From: Panulirus ornatus
Lineage: Eukaryota; Arthropoda; Malacostraca; Decapoda; Palinuridae
Reading direction: 5' to 3'
Assembly: GCF_036320965.1 (NCBI RefSeq)
Contig: NC_092228.1
Location: 11,631,262 to 11,695,261 of the forward strand
Length of the DNA stretch: 64,000 nucleotides
Part shown: positions 11,601 through 21,941 of the stretch, piece after piece
Layout of the letters: each line of letters begins with the position of its first letter
Position numbering within the stretch: position 1 is the first letter of the stretch
Made by a program: the position numbers and the translations under genes
Notes under the pieces: model-generated
What the model saw: only the letters and a program-made list of their open reading frames with translations
Told to the model about the DNA's origin: nothing
Database searches by the model: none

Positions 11601-11755
11601 AACGCTCTCTGGCCATCTCTCCTACTTACATACGTATACTTACGTATATCTCGCTTTTTAAACCAGGTATTCTCAATCACCAGTCCTTTTTCAGCACATA
11701 AATCTACAAGCTCTTCACCATTTCCATTTACAACACTGAACACCCCATGTATACC
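8683..11755 (-). mobile_element. LINE-A copy 7, the longest copy, with part of the endonuclease
   Basis: The minus strand carries, from 5' to 3': the C-terminal half of an APE-type endonuclease (NTWFKKRDIRKYTYVS, LLDYVLIDRR, GGMSDHYLVEAKVK), a linker rich in K/R/E, then the RT with KAAGLDGIAVEFF, FRSGRGCEDQVFAL, QQGCVMSPWLF and LLFADDTVLVADSC, then the C-terminal RPNWRWKDGVKKIL region and a full 3'UTR. A SINE-A interrupts it at 10507-10678. Small frameshifts occur near 9530, 9840 and 10190. The 5' end is truncated inside the endonuclease next to a GT microsatellite. The SDH and F-ADD motifs place it among APE-type LINEs; RTE clade is inferred. Confidence 0.93.
10507..10678 (-). mobile_element. 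SINE-A copy nested in LINE-A copy 7
   Basis: A 5'-truncated SINE-A, with its tail at the low-coordinate side, reading ATTCGCCATTTCCCGCATTA on the plus strand. It ends in an expanded A-rich (plus) tract at 10617-10678. Compared with copy 3 around 4840, about ten LINE bases (ACATACATTAAA region) are missing at the insertion point, and I see no target-site duplication. Confidence 0.85.
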
Positions 11756-11756
11756 A

Positions 11757-11794
<38 letters not shown>
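11757..11794. repeat. (GT)n microsatellite
   Basis: About 18 GT units, adjoining the truncated 5' end of LINE-A copy 7. Confidence 0.95.
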
Positions 11795-11801
<7 letters not shown>

Positions 11802-12060
11802 CAGATGTGGCCTTTCTTCGTCTTTTCCTGGCACAACTTGCTAACATGGGAAGCAGCAATCAAGTATGAAAAATATATATACATATATAAACCAAGGAGG
11901 TGGAAGGATGGAGTGAAATATTATTTGAAAGCCTTGGGCCTAAACATGCAAGAGGATGTCAGTTGTACAAGGTATAAAGCAAATCAAAGTGATTTGGTAT
12001 ACAGTACAACATACTATCATTGGGCTGAGCCAGGGAATAAGAAGCTCTAGCCTTTATACA
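11795..12060 (+). mobile_element. Old LINE-A-like relic (tail, then C-terminal coding)
   Basis: 11795-11875 resembles an old LINE-A 3' terminus (GGCACAACTTGCTAACATGG). 11893-12060 is a diverged copy of the C-terminal coding end (RWKDGVKYYLKALGLNMQED). Both are far more diverged than the copies to the left. Confidence 0.7.
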
Positions 12061-12062
12061 AC

Positions 12063-12400
12063 ACACATCCTCCTGCATTTTTAGACCCCAGACTTTCTAA
12101 ATATCTTTCACGCCATTCTTCCACCTCCTTCTTGGTTTCCCCCTTTTCCTTGCTCCCTCCACTACCAACATAAATAACCTCTTAGTCATCCTCTCTACAT
12201 ATCCAAACCATTTCTGTCCACCCTCTTCAGCCCTCTCATACATACTCCTCTTACTACCACATCTGTTCAAACATTTAATTTCCAACACATCCATTCTCAT
12301 CATTACATTATTGTCTAAGGCCCACATCCTGCATCTATACTGCAACTATGGTATTCCTATACCATTTATTATGCCCTAAGAGACAGTGACCTCTCTTTTC
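12063..12400 (-). mobile_element. Old LINE-A-like relic, minus strand
   Basis: The minus strand reads MRMDVLEIKCLN, CGSKRSMYERAEEGGQKWFG and RKRGKPRRRWKNGVKDI, clearly homologous to LINE-A but heavily diverged. It is tail-to-tail with the preceding relic. Confidence 0.75.
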
Positions 12401-12493
12401 ACAGTCATGCATGCAAATTCAGTGCACTCACACTCAAATATACTTCATATAATCTAAGACTGATGACCACTAATAATTATCTGTATTTCACAG

Positions 12494-12696
12494 GTATGCA
12501 TATAGGTAATGAGAAGTTCTTCTACCTTGGTGGGGAAGAAAATGAGCTGAAAGGTAAGAAAGGCCAGGCCGGCATCCATGTGGCTAAGTCTAAAACAGCC
12601 ATAATCATCGGTTACTATGAGCAACCCATCCAGCATTGCCAGTGCGCCAAGGAAGTTTACAACGTGGCAATGTATCTCAAGGAACTACAATACTGA
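12494..12696 (+). CDS. Profilin, C-terminal coding exon
   Basis: Profilin binds monomeric actin, poly-proline ligands and phosphoinositides in the cytoplasm. The exon follows a splice acceptor (TATTTCACAG, 12484-12493) and encodes about 67 residues: IGNEKFFYLGGEENELKGKKG, then GIHVAKSKTAIIIGYYEQPI, ending in LKELQY and a TGA. This matches the C-terminal half of profilins: the YxYL strand, the GKxG turn, the K-T-x-A-hydrophobic-I-x-x-Y-E-x-P-I segment and the terminal aromatic residue used in poly-proline binding. Arthropod profilins are about 126 aa, so two or more upstream exons are missing; everything from 1 to 12430 is transposon, so they must lie left of the window. The sequence is rather diverged, so a paralogue is possible. 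No frame damage is visible. Confidence 0.85.
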
Positions 12697-12909
12697 GTCT
12701 CACCTCATACAAAAGGAAGGCTACTCCATAGCATACATAACTATTACTTTCCAATATAATTACTGGAGTCCATGCTCAAGATACTCATAGGGTTTTGTAA
12801 ACTAGTTCTTTCTCGCAACATGCTCCTACTCTGAATATATAATTCATAAGTAGAATGAAAACAATACATTATATAAGTTCTGTAAACACAATTGACATAT
12901 ATATAATAC

Positions 12910-12915
12910 ATTAAA
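12910..12915 (+). promoter_or_regulatory. Candidate poly(A) signal for profilin (ATTAAA)
   Basis: The first ATTAAA after the profilin stop, about 215 bp downstream. Position and hexamer only. Confidence 0.35.
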
Positions 12916-14134
12916 AGGCTCCTATCTTAGTTTTCATGTCCTTCATTTCTTATAAATGATGAACTGCCAACCTTAGAAAAAAGGGAGAAATACGAAGGAA
13001 ATCCTTAGAAATGTAAATCATGGAATAACATGGATAGTTAGATCCTCTTATGAGTTGAAGTGACTTAATGATATCTACTAAATCAAAATGCACTTTAAAA
13101 CATGTTAGTCTTTCAGAAAATTTACTGGTGAATCAACTTCTCAAGAGCATTTGTAATCAAGAGGCTAATGCTTCTTTCATACTGTGAAGGACTGAAACAA
13201 AAGTAATAACATTAACACAATGATTTATTGGGTTAGAAGCTGAAGCAAATTGTAAGCTTAACGTGCCCATGGCATATGGGTATGTTGACCCATTAGGAAC
13301 TATCAGCATGACTAAATCCCAGAAAAAAACATTCTCTAAGAAGACCTTAATGTATAGAAGTAGAGCTGATACATGTAGTGTAGGATTAAGGTAGAAAGAC
13401 AAGTTTAAATAAGGTATGAAGAAATGATGTAGGCAGGATTTCCGCTGTGCTTTCCAGGTGAAAGGGTTGCCTCTCTACCAGGCGGGAATGACTGCAGTGG
13501 CGGGTAAAATCAGTTTACTGGAGGCTGACAATAACAACCATATGAACATGTCTGAATGACTTTCTTATCAACTATGGGGGACACCGGAATAGCAGGCATT
13601 CTTAATTGTCTAATTTCCTTTGCAAAAGGAAAGACTGAGGGAGGAGTAAAAATATCAATTCATTACGGAGTTAAAAGCTGGTATACAAAAAGTGGGACTA
13701 TGATAAGGTCATGTGAGGTACAGTGAAATGATGCAAACAGGATTCCATGGTGCTACCAGGACTCCTTGAGCTTCTGCAGGAGGAAGAGACAAACCTATGC
13801 CCGAGTTAAAGGACAGCTGACATTAGTGTTTCAAGCTGCTGAGGGGGTTGCGCCAAAGGTTTTGTGGTTTGAGCTGCTACTTGAGATAGACACTGGCAAT
13901 ATCACACATTAGTCTCACTGAAGGGGACTTCAGAAATAAAATACCACAGACCCCTGCCAGAAAGATGAAAAGTCAAGAGTCACATGGTGTGCTGCTAATG
14001 ATTGTGGCAGAGCCACAAGTGTTCCTGAAGTCAGAGTATCATGGCTGGACATTTCAGGTGTTGCACTTGAGTGTCTGAGCCCAACCATTTGAGGCAGTTT
14101 GGGTCAGACATGCTATGAACATGAATTGTGTAGC
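12916..14134. other. No recognised gene
   Basis: AT-rich single-copy-looking DNA. Only short ORFs without splice or codon support are visible. Two loosely similar segments near 13425-13470 and 13715-13765 (GCAGGATTTCC / ACAGGATTCCATGG) hint at an old duplication. Confidence 0.5.
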
Positions 14135-14136
14135 TG

Positions 14137-14958
14137 CATGGGGTTGTGCGAAGAAGGGTGGATGTGTTGGAAATGAGATGTTTGAGGACAATATGTGGTG
14201 TGAGGTGGTTTGATCAAGTAAGTAATGAAAGGGTAAGAGACATGTGTGGAAATAAAAAGAGTGTGGTCGAGAGAGCAGAAGAGGGTGTTTTGAAATGGTT
14301 TGGCCACATGGAGAAAATGAGTGAGGAAAGATTGACAAAGAGGATATATGTGTCAGAGGTTGAGGGAACGAAGGGAAGTGGGAGACCAAATTGGAGGTGG
14401 AAGGATGGAGTGAAAAAGATTTTGAGCGATCGGCGCCTGAACATGCAGGAGGGTGAAAGGCGTGCAAGGAAAAGAGTGAACTGGAACGATGTGGTATACT
14501 GGGGTCAATGTGCTGTTAATGGATAGAACCAGGACATGTGAAGCGTCTGGTGTAAACCATGGAAAGTTTTGTGGGGCCTGGATGAGGAAAGAGAGCTGTA
14601 GTCTCAGTGCATTATACATGACAGCTAAAGACTGAGTGTGAATAAATGTGGCCTTTGTTGCCTTTTCCTTGTGCTACCTTGTACACATGCTGGGGGGAGG
14701 GGGTTGTCATTTTGAGGCAGGGTGGCGACAGGAATGAATAAATGCAGCAAGTATGAATTATGTACATGTGTATATATGTATAGGTCTGTGTATGTATATA
14801 TATGTATACGTTGAAATGTATAGGTACGTATATGTGGGTGTGTGGATGTGTATGTATATACATGTGTATGTGGGTGAGTTGGGCCATTCTCTCATCTGTT
14901 TCCTTGCACTACCTCGCTAACGCGGGAGACAGCGACAAAGTATGATAAATATATGAAA
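14137..14958 (+). mobile_element. LINE-A fragment, C-terminal coding plus complete 3'UTR
   Basis: Begins at RRRVDVLEMRCLRTICGVRW and continues open to NWNDVVYWGQ, then the 3'UTR to the terminal CGCTAACGCGGGAGACAGCG and an AT-rich tail. The terminal GACAAAGTATGATAAA form is the closest match in the window to the SINE-A tail. Confidence 0.9.
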
Positions 14959-15848
14959 TATACCTGAGCCAGGTATCCATTTTCTTGACCAACCCCTAGG
15001 AATGAATGAACAGCTGGGTTGACTGTGGACCAACTGCTGCAACCAGGATTCAAGCCTTTTTATTGACTGAGATTTCCAGCATAACATATAGTATTTACTA
15101 CAAATGAAAAAACTACTTACAAAAGCCATAAGTTCCTAATATCTTACATCCTTCACAGGAATGCTTCAAAATCTAAAATGGTAATAAACATTAATTTCAT
15201 TGGTTGAAGTACTTTCAGAGAAAAAATAATTCACCTAATATAATCATTCTCTCCTTATCTCCCTCCATAGTCAACCACTGGAGGACGGATCATTACAGTC
15301 CCCCACAACATTAACATTGTCTCTGCCTCACAAGATTTGTTATTCCCTTATCCAACATATCATTGGTTTCCCAGCTTTGTTCTAGGGGTAACTAAGCCGC
15401 AACAAAACCACTACTTTTATCAACTACCATGCTGGCGTCTGAATACATCATTTCCCTGCAATTTGGGAAAATGCCATAAATGCCAGACTCCACGAATAAT
15501 AACACTAAAGGGTTATGGGAAAAACAGGGTAAGGTTCCATGACTTTCTGAGCCTCCAGGACCATTACTGTATTCTAAGTTCCTAATTCACTTGAAACAAA
15601 TTCTTGTTTCCATAATCAATATCCTTATGCAGACTACCCTTGCTAGTTCAGACTAACTGGGGAGGATGGGGAGTACATATCTGTTGAAAGTCCAGACTAC
15701 CCAAAATAAATAGAAAAACTGCATAACACATGTAAATGAAGCATTATAAATACAAACAATGTGTAAATAGATAATACATGTAAAACACAAAAACTAAAGT
15801 GTATGTGTGTATTTCCTTGCCTAAAAAGTATGAGGAAGGCTTTCAATT
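14959..15848. other. No recognised gene
   Basis: A plus-strand ORF at 15337-15585, open back to an acceptor-like CCTCCATAG near 15270, resembles no family I know. It has no donor and is probably fortuitous. The remainder is non-coding. Confidence 0.4.
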
Positions 15849-16072
15849 TCACTTGGACCCACTATAACCAGCATTGACAACAAATTCCATAGCAATTGAT
15901 TGTTTCTCTCTATTAATATCAGACACTACTTGTTTAGACATGTTGAACAATATGATCTTTGCACTAATAACACCATCATCCTGTTTTTCATAACCTGCCT
16001 GTAAGTTATAGACACATGTTTCTTTTTTTCCTTTCTTTTGACTCATCTTCAACACTTTAGAGGGTGCTAAAC
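15849..16072 (-). CDS. Unrecognised candidate terminal exon
   Basis: On the minus strand an acceptor (TTGTCCAG) precedes an open frame reading LAPSKVLKMSQKKGKKETC, followed by YEKQDDGVISAKIILFNMSK, to a TGA at 15849. The alternation of hydrophobic residues looks like a beta-rich domain, but I do not recognise the family. The phase (one base needed from the previous exon) matches the donor of a possible upstream exon ending at 16207. Codon use looks protein-like; this could still be chance. Confidence 0.3.
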
Positions 16073-16206
16073 CTGGACAAAGGACAAAATGTTTGTGAAA
16101 AACATTAAATATGCATCACTATGGACATGAACATCAATTGATATCACACATCCAAAAAAGGCCATCAGGTTAAGAAAGGTCTGATGTAAATGAGGGTCTG
16201 GTTTAC

Positions 16207-16261
16207 CAAGGTCTGAACCAGCAAGGGCACTCTGTACAGGTGTTTTTATTACATGAGACAT
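16207..16261 (-). CDS. Unrecognised candidate internal exon
   Basis: The minus strand reads SHVIKTPVQSALAGSDL up to a good donor (CTTG/GTAAAC at 16206). Its last base plus the next exon gives a continuous ...SDLGLAPSKV frame. The upstream boundary is not resolved: a TGA lies just before the possible ATG. Weak evidence on its own. Confidence 0.2.
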
Positions 16262-16562
16262 TCACTTTGGAAAACTAGGTAATATGTCAGAGGTCTAGAC
16301 ATTAATGGCAGAAAGAGTGGTACTGTGAAGACAAACATATAGGTTTCAATATAGAGATACCCCAAAAGCTATTGCCACATAATGTGTTAAAACGCAGACA
16401 GCCATAATTGCGATGTTCATGCTACACTAGGGTATGTGGAGCAAGATGCATTGTATTACCCAGCAAGTTACTGCATCACATACAGGCGAACTTAATTTAC
16501 GATGGAGTTACATTCCTGGACAACCTGTCTAAAGTCACATCCATCGTAAGTCAAACTCCCCA

Positions 16563-16595
16563 TGTGGTGGTGGCGGCGGTGGTGGTGGTGGTGGT

Positions 16596-16644
<49 letters not shown>

Positions 16645-16655
16645 GGGGGGGGGGG
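16563..16655 (+). repeat. (GGT)n / (GT)n microsatellite ending in a 14-G run
   Basis: GGT repeats pass into about 20 GT units and then 14 consecutive Gs (16642-16655). Confidence 0.95.
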
Positions 16656-16990
16656 TGTCCCCTGACCAAATATAGTAACTCTTATGGATGGATTATGCTG
16701 TACCTGAAACAACTTTACCTACTATTCATGCACAAAATTGTACCACACTCAATCATGACATGATTTTAGAAGAAATTTAATGAAAACTTACTGAAAAAGG
16801 TACAGTGCTGAAACATATTAATGAGAGCTTTATCTGCTATTGGAAAGAGATGGAGAGGACTGAGAGTTAATGGGAAGGGAAAGGATATGGAGGGGTCCTA
16901 TGGTCATTTACATCAACCCTTACCCTTAAGATATGATGTCACATATATTGCCATATCACAAGTAATGCAGACAATATTCAATAGGCTTAC

Positions 16991-17115
16991 CAAAAACATG
17001 GTGATAACAGCTTCAGGTGGTGGAAGAGAGGAAAAGGATTTTCGGGCTAGAGAGGAAAGAGAAAAGCCAGGCTCATCTACATTGCTCCCAGAATCATGAT
17101 CCATTAACATGAAAA
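16991..17115 (-). CDS. Unrecognised candidate exon (S/P-rich)
   Basis: The minus strand is open from acceptor-like AATAAG to a strong donor (TTTTTG/GTAAGC at 16990). It encodes LMDHDSGSNVDEPG, then FSLSSLARKSFSSLPPPEA, then VITMFL. The composition looks like real protein and the exon ends in phase 0. It may belong with the candidate exons at 16207 and 15849 in a minus-strand gene divergent from HROB, but the phases between this exon and 16207 do not join cleanly. Confidence 0.3.
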
Positions 17116-18449
17116 CTTATTGAAATGCCTACACTCACTTTGGTTGCAATAAAAAGTGGAGTAGTGGCAAAGACAAACAAATACACTTTTCATGATGTGG
17201 GACACAAACTGAAAGGTACTTTGCCGTAACTTAATCAAAATACTGTGTACATGATAATAAAACAAACATCTCAAAGTAGAGTGAAACTGTATATTTTTTC
17301 TTTCCTTAAAAGATAATATTACCATTAAATATATATGGCTAATAATTTTTTTTCTAGTCTGTCATAAGTTAAAGGACGGTGTCTTACGTTAATACACATT
17401 TAATTCTAATTCTAAAGCGCCACAAGACGAAAGTGTCATAACTTGTAGTCTTGTACTTTCTATATGGCCAATGGCAACTTAAAAGTGGGCCATTTTGAAA
17501 TCTCTTTCCATACACATCAAAGATTTGGAACTCTCTCCCCGACCATGTTTTTTCTTATAACCAATATTTGTCCCTTTTAAAAGCCAGGTTTTCCATTTCC
17601 TTAAAATGTTTTTTCCTTTTTATCCTTATTTCTCTTTTTCATTAACACTTTACATTTCAATGAAGGCCAAGTATTGATTTGGACTTTTGCCCTTGACGAA
17701 GCCTCCAACACAGAAAGAAATAAAGTCATCAATATTTATACTTTTCTCTTGGGAGGCTAGCATGAGAGATAAAGAACTCAAATGCACAAGTAAACAATGT
17801 GATGGGTTGCACAGAACACATGTACGAGGACTAAAGCAGACTGGCTGAGTGATAAGAGGAAAACTGACTGAGGATCAAAGAATGGTTGAAAAACAATACT
17901 GCCAACAGTAAAAAAGCAAAACAAAAACAAAAAATCAGCGAAGTCGAAATCACAAATACTAAGCCTGTGAATAGCGAGAAAATGTAATGTACATATTCAT
18001 ACTCATTGTTTCTGTAATTACTATTTTAATAACAGGCTTTTCAATTGTATTTCTACCTACAACATACGGTACCAGAGCTTTCTACATACCTGATAATATG
18101 ATGATCAATAAAGTGAAGCCTTCAAGGAAAAAATAAAAAGTCTCATAAGAATATATTGTTTCTGACCATAGTTATCACAAAGTTAATACCTCTGGTTGGT
18201 TTATCAACAAATATAATGTACAGATCTTCAACTAACCTAACCAATTTGCTTCCCTCCTGATCTATGGTTGATCAGTGAGTTGAGAAATTACAAAATCTAT
18301 CATAAACGATCTCTCACTTACTTCTTTCTACTTCTTATACAACAAATCATTAAATGCATCCTATTGTTCTGGAGGCCTGTATACAACTCCAAAATTTATT
18401 TTTTGCCATTTACAGCTTGATCTCTACATCTCTGTTTCTCTCTCTCACT
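17116..18449. other. No recognised gene
   Basis: AT-rich DNA. 16480-16555 and 17340-17450 contain related phrases (ACGATGGAGTTACATTCC, CATAAGTTAAAGGACGG) of the kind seen in short dispersed repeats, but I cannot define an element. Confidence 0.4.
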
Positions 18450-18572
18450 CTTGTTCGCTGTTTCCCGCATAAAAAAAATCATTAAGCTCCTATCCACAAC
18501 CAGGCCCCACACACCTTTCCCTGGTTTCCCCCAAGTGCTCCATAAGCCCTGGTTCAGTCCACTGACAGCAAT
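18450..18572 (-). mobile_element. Old LINE-A 3'UTR relic
   Basis: Contains the diverged terminus CGCTGTTTCCCGCAT and, further right, CACCTTTCCCTGGTTTCCCC and CAGTCCACTGACAGCA, in the minus-strand LINE-A order with the middle of the 3'UTR deleted. Confidence 0.7.
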
Positions 18573-19437
18573 TTACTCTCTTACATAATTAATGATTTTG
18601 CTTCTGCACAGTTAATTCTAATGATACACAGGAGTTACACAGAATACAATAGAGCACCTTTTCAATGTGGCTAGTACTTGCTTCAGATGTTCGAAACTGC
18701 GATTAACAGCTTATTTCTGTACTTATCCATGACTTGGATATCATGATCATGTATGAACTCATCAAAATTCATATTTCAAGCATTTTTACAAATTTTACTA
18801 GTCCATGTAATTTCTCATGTTCCCAAATTCTCAGGGGAATACTTTTCACATTCCATTATTTATACACTGTTACCAACATAACACAAAATAACTTAATATC
18901 TAAAGCTTGTCCCAATGTACATCATACAGAGAGCATGATCTACCTGTTGGGTGGAAAACTGTAAAAATTACCCCTTTGTTCAAGAAGGGACAAAAACTAG
19001 ATGGGTAATTGCAGACCTGTGAGTCTCACAATGTGTAAAATTTTCAAACGTTTTGTCAATGAAAACCAAATAAATCTAACAACAAATACTGACAAACAGT
19101 AGGATTTCATACCACAAATATCAACAATTCTACAAATAATGGTAGTTATTCAAGATTCTTAATTCTGGGGATATGGCACACTATGATTTTACGAAGTTCT
19201 TTGATAAGGTCTATCATAAAGGCTTATCTATAAACTGAAGATGTACTATGTTGGGGATTTCCTGAAAGAACAAAGACAATAACTAGTTGAATCCCCATGG
19301 ATATGTGCTTGGACCATTTCTGTTTCTGCTCTTCAATGGAAATATGTATTTGTCTACTTCTTATGTGCTAAACTTGGTGAAATATGTATGCACTCATGTA
19401 CTGAAGTCCCTGAAAAACCACCAATCACAAAAAGCAA

Positions 19438-19592
19438 TCGGGGGAAACCATGGAAAGGTCTGTGGAGCCTAGCAGTGCATGGGGGCTCTAGTTTTGGTGC
19501 ATTATACATGACAGGTAGAGAGTAGAAGTGAACAAATGAGGCCATTTCTTCAACTGTTCCTGACTACCTTGTTAATGCAGGAAATGGCGAAC
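19438..19592 (+). mobile_element. Old LINE-A 3'UTR relic inside the CR1-like LINE
   Basis: GGGGGAAACCATGGAAAGGT through TTGGTGCATTATACATGACA to TTAATGCAGGAAATGGCGAA, the order of the LINE-A 3'UTR. Confidence 0.75.
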
Positions 19593-19659
19593 ATGTTAAA
19601 AAATCTTAAGAAACATTCAGACAGAAAGACTGCATGCTCTTAAAAGAATATATGAACAA

Positions 19660-20215
19660 CCAGAGAAAAGTTACTTTTGAAATTTCCTTTAAACAGGTAC
19701 ACCATGAGAATTTGTAAATCTAAAGCAGCAGAAGGTTAATATTCACAGAAACAGCTTTTAATCTCATCAACAGATCAAAACTGAATGTCGAAGTGATAAA
19801 AAACACTGAACTTTGACCATTATATCTTAAAACGAGTTAACAAAATTCTACTTTAAGCATCAAAGGAGAAGCCATTGAACATACAGAGAATACATGCTTC
19901 AGAATGTTATAAACATGCCTACTAAGACCCCATGCTGAAAAGTTGCTTTTGAAATTAACTTCAACCAGGTGCAACCCTATGAGAATTTGTATATTCAAAG
20001 TAGCTTAATGTCAATACTCAATGGAGCAGCATCCTAAACTAATGAAAGGATCAGACGCAGAAAAAGGTGTGGGAGTGATACATACATTAAATTTTGACGA
20101 TTAAATCTCATAACATGAAAAAAATTCTATAACAAGACTTATTTGAGAAATCTTTACACATAGAGAAAAAACATGCTTTAGAATGCTATAAACATGCCTC
20201 CTAAGACCCAATGCT
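19660..20215 (+). repeat. Direct duplication, period about 279 bp
   Basis: AGTTACTTTTGAAATT...GAGAATTTGTA near 19665 recurs as AGTTGCTTTTGAAATT...GAGAATTTGTA near 19940. ATGCTTCAGAATGTTATAAA near 19893 recurs near 20172. The two units are clearly diverged. Confidence 0.7.
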
Positions 20216-20724
20216 GAATATGCAATTCAGAGGTGGTCTCTATATATGACAGATAAAATGTGCAGAAGGGAGCAACCAAACTGGTGCAAGGGATTATCAA
20301 TCTCACATATGAGGGAAATCTGAAAGCTCTAAAAATCATCAGCACTATCATACTGAAGGTTACTGGGAGATATGATTGAAATATAACAGTATAAGATTTC
20401 AAACACGAGTGGATTTTTCAACTGAGCAAATGTTACAAGAGGTCATGAAAAAAAATTTATAAAAACTTCCAAAACTGCATTCAGTCATATAGTTGATTTA
20501 TGGAACTGTTTAACACCTAAAATTGGTGCCAGAACAATGAAGTGTTTTAATAAGAGGTTAGGTAAGTTCTGGGCTGACCAAGATACTCTTTTATAACTAC
20601 AGAGATAATACCATATTTGGATTGAACTTGACCTATAATGAAAATTCGAAAGGAAAGCTGTTACCTTAGGCAGACAATGCCCACCATCATAATTCATCTA
20701 TGTAACTTTGTAACATAGTAAAAC

Positions 20725-20728
<4 letters not shown>

Positions 20729-20803
<75 letters not shown>
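20729..20803. repeat. (AT)n microsatellite
   Basis: About 37 uninterrupted AT units. Confidence 0.97.
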
Positions 20804-20806
<3 letters not shown>

Positions 20807-21004
20807 GGTATACAACTGATAGTCATGGCCTGGGTCTACAAAAGGACACTTAATGCAGGATGCTTGTTGGTCTGAATTACTATGAGCCAATCATCTCAGC
20901 AAGCAAAAAAAGAAAGTCACTACTTTCACGACAGCAGCTTCACTGCCACGATTATGCACTCCAGAAACAAAAAAACGGTGATGGCGCCTATGTGCAATAC
21001 TTAC

Positions 21005-21388
21005 CGCCTGGAACTCATCGTGAGATCATGGAGAAAGGGCGAATATTAGAAAAGTCCCAGGAGGGCAAAAGTCCAGAGACGATCACATACAAACAGAAAC
21101 AAACACTAGTGCCATCTACAGAGTCCTAGACTCACTACTGGTTTATAGGGCGAGTAGCGCATCAAAGCAAGTTCATATAATCATATACATCATTTTGAAG
21201 GATTTCTCTGAATATCATCTACTATAAGGGCACACTTTCATGGCATTCCATAGTGATTTAACTAATTTACTATGGGTGCGCTGTTTAGTATTCGTTTGTT
21301 TCCAATTTGGCGCGACTTGTTTACATTTGAACAGCTGTTCCATGGTGGGAAGCAGAAATTCATAGATGTATTTAATACACTGGGCAAG
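21005..21388. promoter_or_regulatory. Possible bidirectional promoter between HROB and a minus-strand transcript
   Basis: On the minus strand a short ATG-containing segment (ATG at 21018-21016) runs into a strong donor (GGCG/GTAAGT at 21004), as a first coding exon would. On the plus strand the HROB start lies at 21389. The 370 bp between them has no TATA box I trust. Inferred from arrangement only. Confidence 0.3.
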
Positions 21389-21863
21389 ATGTTTGATGGA
21401 GATGAAGACTTCAACTTTGTAGATGAAGTAAGGAAATGTTCCGTTAAAAAGAGATAATTCCATTGTGAGAATGTGATATGGGACTACTGCTTACCTGCCA
21501 CCACTTTGAACTTTAATAAAAGCAGTCGGCTGGATCTTTAAACCATATGAAGTCAGTCTTAAAAATCAAGGGTTATGGGAAATTTATGAAAGACACTTGC
21601 CTTAAAACGATATTCTTAAGTGCATTAGGAGCATATAGGGTTGAAGGTTAATATGAAGATGAGCTCATCACTGCTGTCAGCTTGGAATGTTGATCGATTT
21701 TGTCATGCAGTGACAGTGCAGTGTTTGGATAATACAGTAGTACTTCCAGATTATGATTTGCAGGAATAATTATTGAACGATACTAAGGCGATAAAAGTAT
21801 ATAATGGTAAACGTTAGATTAAGAAAAAAGTAGTGAATATACCAAAAAATCAAATTTGAAAAC

Positions 21864-21941
<78 letters not shown>

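Larger units (their letters stand above)
18920..20660 (+). mobile_element. Decayed CR1/L2-like LINE
   Basis: Fragments of a second LINE clade in plus orientation. Near 18950-19030, with stops, it reads WKTVKITPLFKKGQKLDG (compare WKxAxVxPLFKKGDK). Near 19290 comes YVLGPFLFLLF (compare GSVLGPLLFLIYIND). Near 20260-20340 comes KGATKLVQGIINLTYEGN (compare QRRATKLVPGLxxLSYEER). Near 20500-20590 there is a WN-L-type end. It is interrupted by a LINE-A tail at 19438-19592 and carries a duplicated ~279 bp block. It is inactive and old. Confidence 0.7.

Noticed and set aside
8683..11755. Possible active, full-length LINE
   Set aside because: The 5' half of the endonuclease and any upstream ORF are missing, the RT has frameshifts, and a SINE interrupts it. 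It cannot be autonomous.
1..12400. Possible tandem gene cluster of reverse-transcriptase genes
   Set aside because: The repeated ORFs are 5'-truncated LINE insertions with 3' tails, mixed orientations and frameshifts, not host genes.
15337..15585. Plus-strand ORF with an acceptor-like site upstream
   Set aside because: Composition and content match no family; no donor or poly(A) context. Kept only as part of a non-coding stretch.
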